From NCBI GenBank assembly GCA_004335835.1, contig RWJK01001313.1, positions 148,674 through 212,673 of the forward strand: DNA of 64,000 bases, in the 5' to 3' direction. This DNA comes from Scenedesmus sp. ARA3 (Eukaryota > Chlorophyta > Chlorophyceae > Sphaeropleales > Scenedesmaceae). The notes below the pieces were generated by a model, which saw only the letters and a program-made list of their open reading frames with translations, did no database searches and was not told where the DNA came from. This document shows positions 14,740-33,189 of the stretch, piece by piece. How positions within the stretch are numbered: the stretch's first letter is position 1; every line of letters starts with the position of its first letter. The translations under genes were made by a program, and so were the position numbers.

Positions 14740-14864
14740 AGGCTGACGATGACGCTGCTGGTCTGGATGAGCTGCGGGCCAAGACAGCAGCCAAGTTTGC
14801 AGCAGGCCAGGAGGAGGAGGAGCAGGAGGCGCCAGCACCCAAGCGGCTCAAGCGCAACCTGTGA
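6699..14864 (+). CDS. MRD1: Multiple RRM rRNA-processing protein MRD1/RBM19
   Basis: MRD1/RBM19 binds pre-rRNA in the nucleolus and is needed for early cuts and small-subunit processome remodelling. Fourteen exons: 6699-6859, 7150-7264, 7492-7930, 8212-8896, 9205-9276, 9729-9837, 10112-10182, 10491-10629, 11111-11385, 12360-12738, 13347-13451, 13689-13909, 14367-14505, 14742-14864; 1010 residues, phases consistent throughout. RRM1 starts at [12 protein letters not shown] (about residue 20), RRM2 at [10 protein letters not shown] (~430), RRM3 at [16 protein letters not shown] (~634), RRM4 at CIYVKNLNF (~775) and RRM5 at [16 protein letters not shown] (~892). Five RRMs match yeast MRD1; animal RBM19 has six. 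Conserved linkers RPWSKYS and [12 protein letters not shown] are present. Acidic and Ala/Gln low-complexity blocks from CAG repeats inflate exons 3, 4 and 10. Echoes flank exons 4, 8, 9, 11 and 13. Confidence 0.95.
7108..7149 (+). repeat. (CTG)n tract forming the MRD1 intron 1 acceptor
   Basis: About 13 CTG units run directly into CAG|G at the start of MRD1 exon 2, replacing an ordinary polypyrimidine tract. The same arrangement recurs before exons 6 and 14 (near 9650-9717 and 14703-14741). Confidence 0.9.
8674..8728 (+). repeat. (GCA)n tract coding poly-Ala in MRD1 exon 4
   Basis: An uninterrupted GCA run encodes about 18 alanines just before RRM2. Shorter CAG/GCA runs occur at 8266-8284, 8311-8330 and 8487-8513 in the same exon, mixed with Asp/Glu-rich stretches. 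Confidence 0.9.
8987..9024 (+). repeat. Donor-side echo of MRD1 exon 4
   Basis: A degenerate copy of the last ~30 bases of exon 4 and its GTGGGTGG donor (parent about 8862-8900), coding GDLEGVHL. The copy lost a few bases around the junction, so it is not splice-competent in the same phase. Confidence 0.8.
10808..10870 (+). repeat. Donor-side echo of MRD1 exon 8
   Basis: A copy of the end of exon 8 (DLPLRMAL block) is preceded by CTTAG and followed by GTGGGTGG. If used, it is a 45-nt in-phase exon encoding [15 protein letters not shown]. It differs from the parent at a few codons, including Gly to Arg and Ala to Val. Confidence 0.85.
11386..12060 (+). repeat. Array of seven donor-side echoes of MRD1 exon 9
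   Basis: After exon 9 the RRM3 segment [13 protein letters not shown] plus its GTGGGTGG donor recurs seven times. Four later units have an exact 100-bp period (CCACGCTGGC at 11691, 11791, 11891, 11991). In these units TCAG precedes the in-frame codons SATLAF, so each could be a 45-nt symmetric exon. The last unit differs from the parent at five codons, all synonymous; the unit near 11498 shows six synonymous changes and one Asp to Gly. The unit near 11598 has a Val-Glu to Leu-Arg change and one near 11898 a Val to Glu. Confidence 0.95.
13144..13280 (+). repeat. Two acceptor-side echoes of MRD1 exon 11
   Basis: Copies of the start of exon 11 (parent at 13347, coding [12 protein letters not shown]) lie at about 13150-13187 and 13243-13276. 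The first keeps a CGCAG acceptor; the second reads GGGTGG at that point. Neither has a donor, so use of the first would extend or replace the exon start rather than add a cassette. Confidence 0.85.
14219..14310 (+). repeat. Acceptor-side echo of MRD1 exon 13
   Basis: About 84 bp comprising intron end, acceptor and exon start ([10 protein letters not shown]...[12 protein letters not shown]1 of RRM5) is duplicated; the parent copy is 14341-14423. The echo has Leu for Arg after GHH and breaks off after FTT without a donor. Confidence 0.9.
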
Positions 14865-15406
14865 ATGATGCCCATACAGACAGCCGCTGCGGCTGCAGCA
14901 GCAACAGCAGCAGCAGCAGGATGGGTGATATGTCGTCCAGTTTTCTGGTAGATGATGGGGCTGCATGCAGCAGCATGTGTCGTTTCCCTATTTTGTACAT
15001 CTGCTGATGTCATTGCCGCAGTGCGAAGCAAGTTTGGGTTCAGCATCGCCGGACGTCTGACAATGGCATGCCAAGTATGACAGCACCTTGCATTTCACAT
15101 TGGCTGTGCAAGAATTGTGACCCAATTGTCTCATATTAGAGCTATGAACCTTTGGTTGAAGAGTAGGAGCGTCGGGGCACCACAGAATTCGCTGCGCGCG
15201 CTTGTCCCATCCAGTATCGCTGCTGTTTCCGCACTTCAGCTCTTCAGCACACACAATGCTTACAATATATATGCAGTATGTATGATTAGAAGCGACAGCA
15301 ACACAGGCGCAGCTAGCGTGGCTGGAGCGGTTTGCGGTCTGCAAGTCTGGTTCCCGCGTCGGGCTCGATCCAAGCAACCACAGCTTTAGCACAAGTCATA
15401 GTTGAT
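14865..15406. other. Intergenic: MRD1 3' flank and promoter of the next gene
   Basis: Begins with a short CAG-rich stretch (14892-14920), then AT-richer sequence including an AATATATATGC stretch near 15264. No ORF with recognisable features and no RNA gene seen. Confidence 0.5.
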
Positions 15407-15646
15407 ATGGGACGGTGGCGCTTTTATGCAGTGTGCTTGGCCTTGCTGGTCGCAGCTTGGGCCCCCACCGTGAGTGCCAGCAGTAGTGCAGCAGTGGCAG
15501 CAAGCTCTCGTTTCGTCGACAAGTGCTGATGGTGGTTGCGCAGTGGAGAACTGGAAGTCATAAGTAAATGCAGGACCAACGTACAACACAGCAGCCGTCT
15601 TGATTACAGCAGTATGGCCAGCAGCAGCAGACCAGCAGCAGCAGCA

Positions 15647-15683
<37 letters not shown>

Positions 15684-17810
15684 GCCAGCCAGCATCACCT
15701 CACAGTGTCACCGTTGCCTCTAAAACCAGCATCAAAAACCGTACAAAGCTGTCATGCACGAATGAACCTTGCTTTCGTCACCCTGCCTGCAGTGCTACAG
15801 CAAGCGCCACTTGCGCCTGGACTCTCCTCTAGCAGCATTCACATCCAAAACAGCGTACGGCTGCCCCAAGCACAAGGTCTTCAACGACCCATGGGTTGCT
15901 GACAACGTAGCATTCACTTACGCGGTCGTAATCAAAGACGGCTTGGGCGGCCAGGTCACGCGAATGATGGGCGTGTACGCGCTAGCAGAAGCAATGGGCG
16001 TGCGCTACGTGCATTCGCCGCTGTCCTGCATCGGACACATCGGGGGACAGCCGCACTGGCGCAACCAGAGCTGTGATGGAATCGATCCAGCAGATGCAGC
16101 GAAGATGCAGCGCCTGAGCAGCTTCTTATCCCTGGCCAACACCACAGCAGCAGACACCAGCAGCTGGGCACAGGAGCTCTTTACAAAAGGCAGTTGGCTC
16201 ATGCTCGCAAACGTGACAGAGACGGCACTGCGGCTGCAGCGGCCGACTGTTGTGCGCATTGAATGGGTGCACAACTTCCTGTCGGACTGCCCGGACCTGT
16301 TCTTCCATGTGCCTGCCTGGCGGCCCAGCAACCCGCAGCCGCAGCCGGTGAGTTGTTTTGCTGCGACCAGGTTGTATCGTCGCTGTGCTCATTAAGCCTG
16401 TCATTTGCTCCTTTTTTTGGCAGCCGAGCAACCCGCAGCCGCAGCCGGTGAATGCACGGCATAGGCAGCTGGCACAGCAGCAAGTCGTGAACTGTTTTGA
16501 CGCTAACCATGTCTGTATGTAGCAACCTGCAGCCGCAGCCGGTGAGTGCATTGAAGCAAGGCATGGGCAGCGGCACAGCAGCAAGGCATGACTTGGGTTG
16601 GTATCATGGCGCCACCCATGGTACACATCGTCTTCTGCAGGCATGGCTGAAAGGAGGCTGATTTGCATGAGGCATCGCGCCGTGCAATGCAGCATAGTTT
16701 GCCCAGCAGGACCTGCCGGCTCACCTCAAAAACAACCACAGCCTCCTAAACACACTTGTTGCAACTGTTGCTGTACCATGTTGTAAGTCAACAGAATGAG
16801 GCATCATGATTGCAGCAGCGGCAGCAGACGCAGCAGCAGCATAACTGTGCTCATGCATACAAGTGTACATGCTTGCAGCTAGTCCTGCAAGCCTGTCAGT
16901 GCTGATTGCACACAGCACATATGTTCATGCAGCACAGCTACGTGCTCTGCTCACAAATCCCATCTGCTAGGACTGCATCATACCTTGCTGAAGGCAGCAT
17001 CACAACACACGCACCATGCTCCGCGTGTATGCAGGTTGACTGGCAGGGCTCATGGCTGCTGGATGGCAGCGGCAGCAAGCGCATCGTGGTGCACATGCGG
17101 CGCGGCGACGTGACCAGCCTCACCACCAAGCGCGCGCTGCCCACCTCTTTCTACCTGAATGTGGTGAAGCAGGTCATCCAGGTGGGCAGGCAGTGCTGTG
17201 GATGAAGGGTTCTCAGCGACAAGTGCAACACTTTCAGCTGTGCTAAAATTGAATGCACAGCCACTACCCATAGCCTACACAACCAGCTACATTAATTGAC
17301 TGTGTGATGACCAATGATGTACTCGAGCCATGCAAGCATGTTTTTTTCCTAAACTTCCCTGCATCACCGGCTGGCTATCTGCTGCACGTGCAGGTGTGTG
17401 ACTTCCTTGGGCTTGACTACACAGTCGAGTGGTTCACTGAGGCAGGCAGCACCGCAGCAGATCATGAAGACCTGCTGCGGGTGCGGCGAGAAATCCCCAA
17501 CCTTACTGTGCTACTCAACAGTGACATCCTTTGGAACTGGCACCAGATGGCTTCTGCAGATGTGTTTGTCATGAGTAAGAGCGCGTACAGCATGGTGCCG
17601 GCAGTTGTGAACCCTAACGCGCTGATTATTCGGGCGCCGCCGGCGACGATCTGCAAGGTGTCCTGCCAGCCGAGCAGCTGGTTGCTGACGGAGGACTTTG
17701 AGGGGAACTTGTCACAAGAGGCGTTATATTACGTCAGGCGGCGGCTGTCTGGCGGCGCGGCGGCAGCAGCGCAGGAGCAGGCAGCCACGCACACCGTGTT
17801 ACAGCAATAG
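15407..17810 (+). CDS. Secretory-pathway fucosyltransferase-like glycosyltransferase (putative)
   Basis: Model: 15407-15469, 15793-16347, 17035-17181, 17394-17810; 393 residues, phase 0 at all junctions. The start MGRWRFYAVCLALLVAAW is a short basic head plus hydrophobic core, a signal peptide or type II anchor. Exon 2 opens with CYSKRHLRLDSP and contains DGLGGQVTRMMGVYALAEAM, the glycine-rich donor-loop style of large GDP-fucose-type transferases. Exon 3 carries IVVHMRRGDV, the HxRRGD nucleotide-binding motif of alpha-1,6/O-fucosyltransferases and NodZ. Exon 4 has MASADVFVMSKSAYSMVPAVVN, matching the late S-x-S/F region of the same fold. Likely a Golgi or ER glycan enzyme. An extra CAG-rich exon between exons 1 and 2 is possible. 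The end of exon 2 is echoed twice in its intron. The precise donor and acceptor sugars are unknown. Confidence 0.7.
16418..16555 (+). repeat. Two donor-side echoes of glycosyltransferase exon 2
   Basis: The exon end coding PSNPQPQP recurs at 16425-16448 and, degenerate, at 16523-16541. The first copy is preceded by a strong polypyrimidine acceptor (TTTTTTTGGCAG) and followed by GTGAAT, so it is a complete 24-nt in-phase microexon candidate. The second is followed by GTGAGT. Confidence 0.85.
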
Positions 17811-18471
17811 ATGTTTTGCTAGCGCACCCTTCTTTTTCGTGGCAATGAGGTCCACGTTTTGCGGGAGGGGGCCATCTTGGGCATTCTGTCAGCTGGGGTA
17901 ACCTCTGTTGCGGTGACAAAACATCACCAATGTGCATAGTATGCAACATCTCAGATGCGTAACAGCATGACCAGTCATGGATGCCACATGTACAAAGTGA
18001 TTACTGTACGCTTACATGTGAAATGCGCACCAGACCTGTGTGGGATAGTGGCCGCTGGTGCAGGGCCCACTCCAGTTGGAAGCAGTGCGCAAATTGCAGC
18101 ATCCTGCAGTGATCGTGATCCTGTTGCAATGTGTCACCTGGACCTCCTGACAGGATCTATATCGGGTGCTGCATATGATTAGGCATCAACGCCTTGCATG
18201 TAAGGCACGTCGAAGATAACAGGCTGAGCTGTCGTTCTGTTGTGTCAACTGCTGCCGTGCTGACGGTGTTAGGGCTTGGCCCGGTGCTATACTGCTACGT
18301 GAATGCCTCACAAATAAGTCTACCGCCGTTGAATGTTTGAAAGAAGGGCCCGGGCGTTCGGGACACGCTTTTCAAGCAATATCGGGGCCTGGGCTGGGCA
18401 GCAGTTCGCGGGCGCACCATCATCTTGCGAGAGTACCGATTATAAAATAGTTTCTACTTTGAAATCGATTC
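17811..18471. other. Intergenic: 3' flank and PEX1 promoter
   Basis: No gene seen. TATAAAATAG at 18441-18450 is the best TATA-box match in the window, but it is only ~30 bp before the PEX1 ATG chosen here. That would leave almost no 5' UTR. The TATA match may be fortuitous or the first exon may be misplaced. Confidence 0.45.
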
Positions 18472-26039
<7,568 letters not shown>

Positions 26040-27231
26040 CGTGTGTGAGGTGCATCAGGATGTGAGCGCGCATGTGCTGGCCTGCGAGTCTGTGTTGTTG
26101 CGTGTAGCAGCTTATGAGCTGCCAGCTCAGATCAGTGATCTGTCGGACCCAGTCCAATGGATGGCATGCCGTCACGACGTGGTCATGCTGAGCTGCACAA
26201 ACCTGTGCTACTGTTCAGTTGGAATCTCGAATCTGGAATCTTGGAGCCGGTCATTGGGTCCTCGAAGGGCGATGCATGTCTGATCTTTGGAGCTGCTAGC
26301 GGCTAGCTGCTGGCAGGTATCGCGATGCTGCAGGAGTGTGACCCAGATGTGACAGCTTGCGTGAATAGCAGTTGCCGACAGTGTTACTTTGACCTCCAGT
26401 GAATGCAGCAGGTCCCAGGTTCTGTTTTCCTGGCTGGTTTGACAGGGCTATTGCCGGCATGCTAGCACACTGTGACAGCTGCCAGCATGGCAGACCCAAC
26501 CCTGGTGCAGTGATGCAGCCCGAGCCATGATGGCGTTACTTTTAACCAAAAATATACTTCACACAGAAAGGCTCACGTTCTTCCTCAGAGGCCATATGCA
26601 CAGGCGTGGGCTACAATGGCTGTTAGTCTGAACAGAACACACCACCTGCTCCTGTCACAAGGTGTAGACGCCACAGGCTGCACAGTTTACTCTAAACAAG
26701 CTGATAGCATACGGTCGTACAAGGCTGAACAGCTGCCGCAGCGTAGATCATATTGCCATCGATCGCAATCGCCGTGGACAACGAGACTGGCGAAAGACCC
26801 GTGATTAGGAACTATATTTTCCCTCTTAACGTTATAGGCAGCTCTGTATGTGTTAATGTAACACGGGTGTTCGCCTGGGGCTAGATCTTGGCGCACGCCA
26901 GTGGCCTGTGTATAACGCGCGTTTGTGCGCACGTGTACCGCTGTCAAGGTGTTAAACATGCATTCATAGCAGTTTCCGGCCTGGGCAGTGGGGTGCAGTG
27001 GGTGCAGGGCAGCGAGCTTGGGTTGTACGACGAACAGCGGTGGAACAGCTCCTATTCCGCTCGTCAGAGCGTCCAGCTTGATGTCACCAGTTGCTGTTTC
27101 AACTCACCAAGCTGTTGGCTCCTTCCTGTGACCCCTTGCAAGGGGTGCAACATAGCTGCTTGCAGTGCGCACACCATGTACAGTGACTGCTGCTGCAGCA
27201 GCAGCATGCTGGTGCACCTTGTGCAGCTTCT

Positions 27232-27263
27232 TAGGGGGGGCGGGGGGGTAAGGTAGGGGGTGG
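27232..27263 (+). other. G-rich block with G-quadruplex potential
   Basis: Two runs of about seven G separated by one base are followed by GTAAGGTA, five G, T and three G. Four G-runs with short loops fit the usual G-quadruplex pattern. It lies in the intergenic region, about 1.2 kb beyond the PEX1 stop. Confidence 0.6.
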
Positions 27264-27341
27264 GAGACCAGGGTTGGAAGGGAGCTGGCTTAAACCCTTA
27301 AGCTAGGCATCCTCTTCTTCTGGTGGTGGCCTTGCATTGCA

Positions 27342-27376
27342 CTTTGCATATGCCTTTGCCAAAGGCATATGCAAAG
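27342..27376. repeat. Perfect 16-bp inverted repeat, 3-nt loop
   Basis: CTTTGCATATGCCTTT at 27342-27357 is the exact reverse complement of AAAGGCATATGCAAAG at 27361-27376, with GCC between. Each arm also contains the self-complementary GCATATGC. No T tract follows that would suggest a Pol III terminator. Confidence 0.95.
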
Positions 27377-27949
27377 CGGCTTGACACCAACTGTAACAAG
27401 CATTCGTACGCTTACACCGTGTAAGGGGGCCCCTAAGCTAGCTTCACTATTGCTGAGGTATCAACTGCAGCACAACTTGCAGTAGGGCCCCGCCGAGTAA
27501 GCGTAGCCTATTATTTTGCAATGGGTCAAGATGGGATTCATGTGTTTCGCACAAGCAGGCGGTGACAGCCTGCCGTGTCTTGTGTGCTGTGCGGGGGGTC
27601 CTGCTGTGAACTGCAGCAACCTGCAGGAGGAGTGACCGCGGCTGTGACTCAGCCAGGTGAAAGCTTGTGAGCCAAGCAGTCACCACAGCACTAATGATGC
27701 TCCCCATGTCATCAGCAGGGTCTGCAGCCAGGCTGCTGGTGAGTGTGCAGCTTGCTGCAGCAGCGTTGGCAGTCAGGCTGCAGGGTTGTCCGCATGCCAC
27801 AGACCGGCACGCATGCTGATGTGCTTGCTCTCATGCACGACAGCTAGCTCTCATTTGTGTCACTGTCTCGGCATGCTGTGTACCAAGTTCCGGCAGCTGC
27901 ATGTTGCGCACAACGCCAGAGCATATTGACACCTGTTTTATGCCTGCAG

Positions 27950-28604
27950 GCTGTGTGTCTGCTGGTCACGCTCACCACCCTGGCGGCGCTGCCAGCTGGC
28001 GCAGCCCGCTCCGTGCTCAGCAGCAGTGCACTGAACGCAATGCCCCAGCCGGTTCGCCCCTTGCCGCAGACAGCAGCGTCACGCCTGCCTGGGCCACGCG
28101 GCAAGTTTGTGCGGCCCAGGCCAGCACCCATGCTCGGCCGCCCAACCAAGGCGCCGCGCAAAGCCACAGCCGCTCCCATGCAAGAAAGCGCTTGCAAGCG
28201 CATCCCTTCAACCGCCAACTCCACTGAGGTCTGCAACATGGCGGCAGTGACCTTACCTGGCTGCATGCACTCATGCTGGGATAAGAATCACACAGCTGAG
28301 AGGTGTGCCTGCTGCTGGAAGGGCCAGCAGCTGGTGGGCGGCCGCTGTGAGGCCTGCCCTGTTGGCAGCTATGCAGGCAATGGGTGGAATGTGTGCCGGC
28401 AGTGCCGCACCGGCTACTCCACCTATTCAAACGGCAGCGAGGCCTGCAATGGTATATTGTGAGTGTGAGTGTGCATGGCAGGGATGCCAGCATGCTGCAG
28501 ATTCTGGACAGCACTGCCAAACATTGTGCAAATTTGTTGAGCGCATGACGTGCTTACTTGCACAACATCGATCTTTATTCAATTGAGCAGTAGCAGCAGC
28601 AGCT

Positions 28605-28638
<34 letters not shown>

Positions 28639-30927
28639 GGATGCTGAAGCACCTGAAAGAAGCAGTACAGCAGCAGGAGCGGGAACATCAATAGCAACAA
28701 CAACAGCAGCGGCAGGGGCGAAAATGATCAACAGCCGTGCATCATCAAACATTAGCAGCCGTATCAACATCATAATCAGCAGCAGCAGCAGCAGCACCAA
28801 AATAACGCATGGTTTTGAAGTATGCATAAACACACAATCACCACCGTTACTGCTGCTGCAGTGTGCAGCGCTGGCTACGGCGTGCCAACATTGGCTTTCC
28901 CAGAGCCCTACTGGATCTGCCGCAAGTGAGTGGCCTGCAGGGCAGGCAGCTGCAGCAGCTGCTGCACTGCTGACATGGGTGATAGCCCGAGTGACAATGG
29001 GTGACTGCTGCAATGCTGGCATGTACTGTGTTCTCCAGTCAGCAGGCAGCAGCAGCCCTGCAGGCAGCATGAAGCGCCTGGCAGAAGGGAGCTTGTCATG
29101 CATACACATCACAAGTGCACACGCAGTCACACATGAAAAGAACAGCGCTTTCAAAGCTTTGACAGCGAGGCACTTGAGAGAGCAGCAGTCAGCGTGCTGT
29201 GCTGCGTGCTTGCTTACTTTCTACACCTGCTAGTACCCACAACCTTGCTGTGTGCACAACACCCCTTGTGCGTACACAACGCCCCTTGTGTGTGCTGTCT
29301 TCCCCTTTCGCATGCTGTGCCAGGTGCCCTAACGGCTCCTACAGTGCCGGCAACACCAGCCAGGCCTGCAGCAAGTGTGATGACGGCCTCACGACAGCTG
29401 CTGCTGGGGCGACCGCTGCTGCAGAGTGCATCCCTGCAGGTGCGCGTACCGCGCTGCAACACTCGACCTCTGTGCTTACTCTGCTGCGTGGCCGGACCTG
29501 CTTGGACTGAGCATGCACGCATGCTTGCATGACAGACAGCTACAGTCACACAATGTAGCGCTCACACTGACATGCAGCACAGCACACTACAGCACGCGCC
29601 CAGCACGTGCAGGAAACCCCTAAAGACTGGGTCAGCAGTATAGGTCACCTGCTGCATGTACAGCGCCCAGCACGAAACTTTAAGCAAGCTCCAGATCCTA
29701 CACTCTGGCCCCTGAACCATGTGGCAGTAGCACCTTCCCTTATCCCTAGTATATTCGCCTAGCAACTCTGACGGTGGCATGTTTCACTGCTGCATATGCC
29801 TGGATGCAGTCTGCATCAGCGCACCTCCTGCCGTGCCTGGCATCCCTGCCTGGCCCTCTGGCTGTAACGGCACCTCCTCCTGCACTGCTACATGCTCAGG
29901 GGATTGGAGTGGCACTGTAACAGTGCTGTGCGGTGCCAACAACAGCTGGCTGCCACCCAAGCAAGCCTGCCAGCTGCAGGAGCCAGGTGGGAGTCCTATG
30001 CCGCTTGCTTGCTGCTGCTGTACTGTGCTGCTTGCTTGCTGCTGGCTTACACCCAACAGTGCATGCTGTGGTGTGACCAGTAACTTTGATGATTTGCAGC
30101 ATGCTGGCTTACTATGCTGTACAGATGCAGCACGTGGCTGTCTCATTTCACGACTTGAGCTGACTGTTGTGCTTGGTGCATCGCAGTTGACATAAGTGGC
30201 GAGTTGTCAGTCACACCTGCCCGAATCATCGTGAAGTCTGAAGGCCAGATCAAGTTCACCATGAAGTTCAAAGCCAGCCTGTCAGCAAAGGCTGGTGCTG
30301 TGAAGCTCTTCACCTGCAGTGCTGCTGGCGACACCCTGCAGTACCTGACAGACATGCAGCCAGATGCAGCTGGTGGCAGCACCTACTCAGCCAGCCTGGC
30401 CCTGCAGGGTGCTCAGCTGGGCAGCCTCAGCAGCAGCCCAGGTGTACTGCGCTTCACTGCTGTGGTGGGCAGCGGCAACACAGCGACAGGTGCAACAGTG
30501 CAGATGGAGCTGCTGCCAGGTGAGTGTGCGGCCACGCCTTGATTGTGACACAGCACTGCAGCAGTGTCTGTGATGCATCTGCCAGAGGTGATTGGCATGA
30601 AGCTGCTTCTATCTGGGATACCTCTTTATTGCCGGTAATCACTGCTGCAAGACATGCGGTATGTACCTCCGTGCACTGATGTGCAGAGTGAGGCTTACTG
30701 GGTTGCAACAGTCTGCAAGCCAATACAATACAATACAATACACTTTCGGGACTGAACCCGCCCCCAGGCACTAGCCCAGCGAGCCGCTAATCCGCTCATG
30801 CCACCAGCGGAGTGTGCACTGGTGAACATGCCCGCATCCAAGCAAGGGTTCTCAAGTGCTATTCAAGGTACAGTCTGCCCATGCAGCCTGCCGTCAACAT
30901 TGCTACTGCCACTGCTGCTGCTGCTGC

Positions 30928-30964
<37 letters not shown>

Positions 30965-31535
30965 GCTACTGCTGCTGTTGATGTGCTGCAGGCTGTGCAG
31001 CTGGCCCGACCGCTCCGCCTCCTGAGGGAGGTTGGCCCTGGAACGCCGCTGCTTGCTCAGCGTCAGCTGTTGGCCAGCAGTGCTTCACCACCTGCAACTG
31101 GCCTGCTTTTGATGGCAGTGGCTACTACACCACCTGCATGCCAGATGGCAGCTGGAGCGGGCCAGGCGGCTTCTGCTTCCCAAGTGGGTGGGATCATTCA
31201 AAAGCCTGCAGCATGCAAATACACAGCCGACACAGAACACCAGTGCACACTTCTCTTGCTGCCGCCTGCTTTGGCCCAGCAAAGCTGCCGGAGAGATGCC
31301 GTTTTGTTGTTTGCACCATAACTGTGCAACACATTCATAGAGCAGACAACAACAAGTCATAAGTGAATATCAGGCATTTTGAAGGGTTTTTGTAGTTTAG
31401 TTATGGCACAAAAACTTGCAGCAGGGAGGAAGGAATCATTTATGAAGTAGCATTTAAGTGCTTGCGCTTGCGCATGGACAGTCAATGTTGCTGAGCACGC
31501 TCAACGCTGCCGCTCGTTACAAGTGGAGCTGGTGG

Positions 31536-31568
<33 letters not shown>

Positions 31569-33189
31569 AGGGTCATGCAGTGGCAGCCCTGGCGCAGAGT
31601 GGGCCAACAGCGGCTGTGCCTTCATGAGTGTGGGCTCCCAGTGCACCGCGGCATGCCCTGAGGGCCAGCAAGGTACTGGGTATGCGGCAGACTGCACCAT
31701 TGCAGGTTGGCAGGTGACTGCCAGGGACTGCTCCAACATACCGACAACGTGCAGCTTCCTGCCGACCCCCAACGCACCTGAAGGCAGCAAGGGCTGGGCA
31801 TCTGACTGTGCAGGGCGTGCCAATGGAGAGAGCTGCCAAGCTGCATGTGACGGCCTCAACTCCTACTTTGGCCGCGGCTATTCAGCAGTGTGCCAGGCTG
31901 GTGAATGGACGGTGCAGTCTGGCGGTGGATGCAGAGGTGAGGACTAGGCGGCGTCAGGCTGCTGTGCAGACCCTGCTGTAGAGTTTAATTGCACAGTGCT
32001 TTACACGGCGTTAGTACACGAGCAAGCGACTTGCTGAGAAAAACAGACCGACTATCCCTAAGAATCTGGCACCTGTCTTACATATATCTAGGCTCTGTCA
32101 TGTTGCTGTCCTTTGTTGGCCTTTGATGCGTTCCATTGCGTATGTGTGTATCAGGAGGCAGATGCATATCAGGTTGCAAGGATCCCTGCACACCTGATGT
32201 CGGAACAAAGTGCACATCATATGCACACTGTTTGCAAGTGCTGATGTTCTCGCCCGTTGAAGGCTGATAGTCACTAGTGTGGGCGAGCTTGCCCTTAGAT
32301 CTTTTGGCGTGTCTGCTGCTGTTGCTGCTTCTGCTGCTGTTGTTGCCTGTAATGCAACATGCTGCTTGCAGTGTGTGCCACCAGCCAGACCTTTGCAGGG
32401 AAGGGATCAGGTGCAGATCAAAATGGAGGCTTCCTATTTGGGATACGTCCCACAAACGACGGACAGTTTGTTCTGGTGGCTGACACCTATAACAACAGGG
32501 TATTGAAGTTTTCAGCACAATCCCTCGCCTACATAGGGGTGTTGGCGAGCATCCCATACGCAACGGGTCTTGTCCAGGCACCAGGTGAACAAGGTAAAGT
32601 CTATGTGTCAAGCGCATCCACCAACTTCATTTCCACTGTTGACCCAACACAGGGCACCATATCTACTTTCGCCAATGTTGGAGTCAATCAGAACTATGGC
32701 CTTGCGGTTGCCAACGACCAGAGTGTGTTGTGTGCCAGCGTGCAGTACAACAAAGGAGTGACGCGCTGGGCAGCTGGTTCACAGACACCCAGCTCCTTAC
32801 CGGCACCGCCAGGAGGGTGGGCTCCGTTTGACATTGCTGTTGACAAGCGCAACGGCAACCTGCTCGTCTCTGACCTCGACAATGGGCTCGTGCTGTCATT
32901 CACACAAGACGGCAGCCTTACTGGGACGCTCATCAGTGGTTTTGCACCTGGAACATTGTCTGGGCCGGCAGTCGATTCTGCTGGCAACATATACATCCTA
33001 GATTGTGTTGAGAATGGCAGGCTCCTGAAGTACGACAGCAGCGGCAGGCTGATTGCCAAATATGGCGGGCGGCTGCGCTTCCCTAACGGTGTTGCTGTTC
33101 AAGCTGATGGCGTGGTCTGGGTGGTAGAGGAAAATGGAGGCAAGGCTGATGCGATGCCTAGTGCTCACAAGATCACATGCATGGTGTAG
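27950..33189 (+). CDS. Secreted modular Cys-rich protein with C-terminal NHL beta-propeller
   Basis: Exons found: 27950-28451, 28862-28925, 29324-29439, 29810-29986, 30187-30519, 30992-31183, 31571-31936, 32372-33189; 855 residues plus an unidentified short 5' exon, phases matching. AVCLLVTLTTLAALPAGAA is the core of a signal peptide. Then come Cys-rich GCC2/GCC3-like modules (CEACPVGSYAGNGWNVCRQC; CPNGSYSAGNTSQACSKC), a CCP/sushi-like module (CTATCSGDWSGTVTVLCG), a beta-rich Ig-like module of exon 5, and two further Cys modules (CFTTCNWPAFDGSGYYTTC; CTAACPEGQQGTGYAADC). The end is an NHL propeller (LVADTYNNRVLKF; IYILDCVENGRLLKY). All introns except one are phase 1, so single exons are symmetric modules. 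Probably an extracellular matrix or adhesion protein; no catalytic motif seen. The start codon is not determined; candidate ATGs lie around 27810-27880. Confidence 0.8.
28579..28640 (+). repeat. CAG-rich intronic tract
   Basis: An imperfect CAG/AGC run lies in the first mapped intron of the NHL-protein gene. Further CAG-rich patches occur at 28660-28720 and 28770-28796. Here the sense strand carries CAG rather than CTG. Confidence 0.8.
30722..30741 (+). repeat. (AATAC)4 pentanucleotide microsatellite
   Basis: Four AATAC units lie in an intron of the NHL-protein gene. It is short, with no other function suggested. Confidence 0.85.

Larger units (their letters stand above)
26040..27949. other. 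Intergenic region between PEX1 and the NHL-protein gene
   Basis: No coding exon recognised. The region is AT-richer than its surroundings and holds the G-rich block and the hairpin listed separately. The missing first exon of the downstream secreted protein must lie near its right end. Confidence 0.5.

Noticed and set aside
15361..15385. GGGCTCGATCC as a tRNA B-box
   Set aside because: No matching A-box or cloverleaf stems could be folded around it.
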